Origin: Temnopleurus reevesii
Lineage: Eukaryota; Echinodermata; Echinoidea; Temnopleuroida; Temnopleuridae
Length of the DNA: 64,000 bases
NCBI GenBank assembly: GCA_036244855.1
Contig: BQKZ01001565.1
Span: forward strand, 12,157-76,156
Direction: 5' to 3'
Below the pieces are notes generated by a model, which saw only the letters and a program-made list of their open reading frames with translations, was not told the DNA's origin and ran no database searches. The position numbers were made by a program, and so were the translations under genes. Positions 62,950 through 64,000 of this stretch are shown piece after piece. The first letter of the stretch is position 1. The number at the start of each line of letters is the position of its first letter.

Positions 62950-63067
62950 TAAGAGAAAAAGCTTCAGTTAGAGTCTATGGTGAGATGGAGAGAACTGAGG
63001 AAAGTGGAACAGAAAAAGAAAGAAATGATAAATGGGTCATTGCAATCATGATGTTATGCTGCAATAT

Positions 63068-63257
63068 CAGAGATGCCAACTGTTCCAGAGTATACATGAG
63101 ATGGATTTCCATATCAATTCAAGGCTTTCATCACAGCTGAAAAGTTGAGAGTAATGATCATTGTCATAATCCTCTCACTTCTGTTCAGCTGTTGCATTAT
63201 TCACATTTTAATGTTGGCATCATGTAGGCCTATATTCCAGAATGGTTGGCATCCCTG
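63068..63257 (+). mobile_element. CAGRG-ended non-autonomous transposon, copy 2
   Basis: The left end CAGAGATGCCAACTGTTCCA and right end AGAATGGTTGGCATCCCTG are inverted repeats. CAATAT (left) and CAATAC (right) flank it as a 6-bp duplication with one mismatch. It is collinear with the copy at 46687, sharing CAGCTGTTGCATTATTCACA and the CATTTTAAT block. Confidence 0.85.
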
Positions 63258-63479
63258 CAATACATTGGATGTTGGGGGTTGATAGCCAGCAGGTTGAAAG
63301 AACGGGTTAAGAAAGCAGTCCACAGGAGAGACACATAAATTGAGCAGAAAACAGGTGGATTTGACTCACAAGGTTGCCAGAGGACAAGAACGAGACCGAA
63401 AAAACCCAAGCTAAGATGTTCTTGAACCCTACCAACTTGGCCGTCAGGCAGATCGAGGTGGTGTAACAATTCAAAATAC

Positions 63480-63631
63480 TTCACCGATGCAGGAAGAGTG
63501 AGGGAGAAAAAGAGGTGATGAGAAAGAGAAACAGAGAGATATGGGAGGAAAAAAAGAGATTCGGAAAGAAACAGGGAGAGTGGAAGAGAAAGATAAGGGA
63601 GATGAGAATGTAGGGAAGACAAATGAAGAGG

Positions 63632-63662
<31 letters not shown>

Positions 63663-63714
63663 TGCAGGAAAGAAAGATGGAGGGAGAGAGAGTAAGGACG
63701 AAAGATTGAGGGAT

Positions 63715-63749
<35 letters not shown>

Positions 63750-63870
63750 TAGCACAAGAAAGAGTAGGAAAAATAGATAAAGGAATAGGGAGAGAGAAGA
63801 GAGATAAAAAAAGACAGGGGAAAAACAACAGAGGGGAATTAGAGAGGGGAGAAGGAGGAGGAAGAAAGAA
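63480..63870. repeat. GA-rich polypurine tract with (GA)n cores
   Basis: Clean GA runs at about 63637-63661 and 63715-63737 lie inside a nearly all-purine stretch. The 94-175 codon frames on the minus strand are Ser/Leu/Phe translations of this tract and are not genes. Confidence 0.9.
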
Positions 63871-64000
63871 AATGTGAGATGGAGGAGAGACTAGAACCAG
63901 TCATTGGCCCATTACGGTCTATGGCTCGTTCCATCGTCGTTCCAACAAATGTGGAATTCTTCTCCCGCCGACTTTGTAGCCAGCATCGCCCCGACTTTGT

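Noticed and set aside
63230..63757. 175-codon minus-strand open frame
   Set aside because: Mostly (GA)n microsatellite translated as Ser-Leu repeats.

Overview
This is a piece of animal (eukaryotic) genome. It is AT-rich, rich in microsatellites and in short non-autonomous transposons, and almost entirely non-coding. The repeat style (small terminal-inverted-repeat elements, (AAT)n-headed repeats, abundant AG/CT tracts) and the identity of the one clear exon suggest a deuterostome marine invertebrate, most likely an echinoderm. The species assignment is inference.

The one gene I can name is COE/EBF (Collier/Olf-1/Early B-cell factor), on the + strand. A 69-base exon at 1161-1229 has a textbook acceptor and donor and encodes the C-terminal half of the COE zinc knuckle. 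Bases 1-1160 are the end of the preceding intron. I searched by eye for the next COE exons (the FFLKFFLKC, NNSKHGRR and GWTTGG regions) and found none, so 1230-64000 reads as one intron of at least 62.7 kb.

The intron contains five kinds of material. (1) Small DNA transposons: a four-copy family of about 78 bp (18.2, 40.5, 54.8 and 62.0 kb); a three-copy family of about 180 bp (0.9, 11.6 and 18.0 kb); CAGRG-ended elements at 19.4, 46.7 and 63.1 kb with 6-7 bp target duplications; a TTAA-flanked element at 27.2-27.7 kb; a TA-flanked element at 35.0 kb; a TAA-flanked foldback at 62.8 kb; and further foldbacks at 1.3, 6.9, 23.8 and 25.6 kb. (2) Many local two- to six-copy tandem duplications with units of about 80-180 bp. 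(3) Long purine tracts. (4) CpG-richer islands that look like candidate regulatory DNA, the best at 30.6-31.1, 36.6-37.1 and 39.3-40.1 kb. (5) Three weak exon-like segments on the minus strand (31.6, 28.1 and 24.4 kb) whose splice phases fit each other and which could be a nested gene.

The assembly has visible faults. A complete head-to-head 38-base Nextera transposase-end sequence sits at 25145-25182. Single Ns occur at 3197, 12267 and 25124, two of them ending G or C homopolymers. I found no novel multi-gene system. The most informative features are the COE exon with its very long intron, the transposon families, and the embedded adapter.
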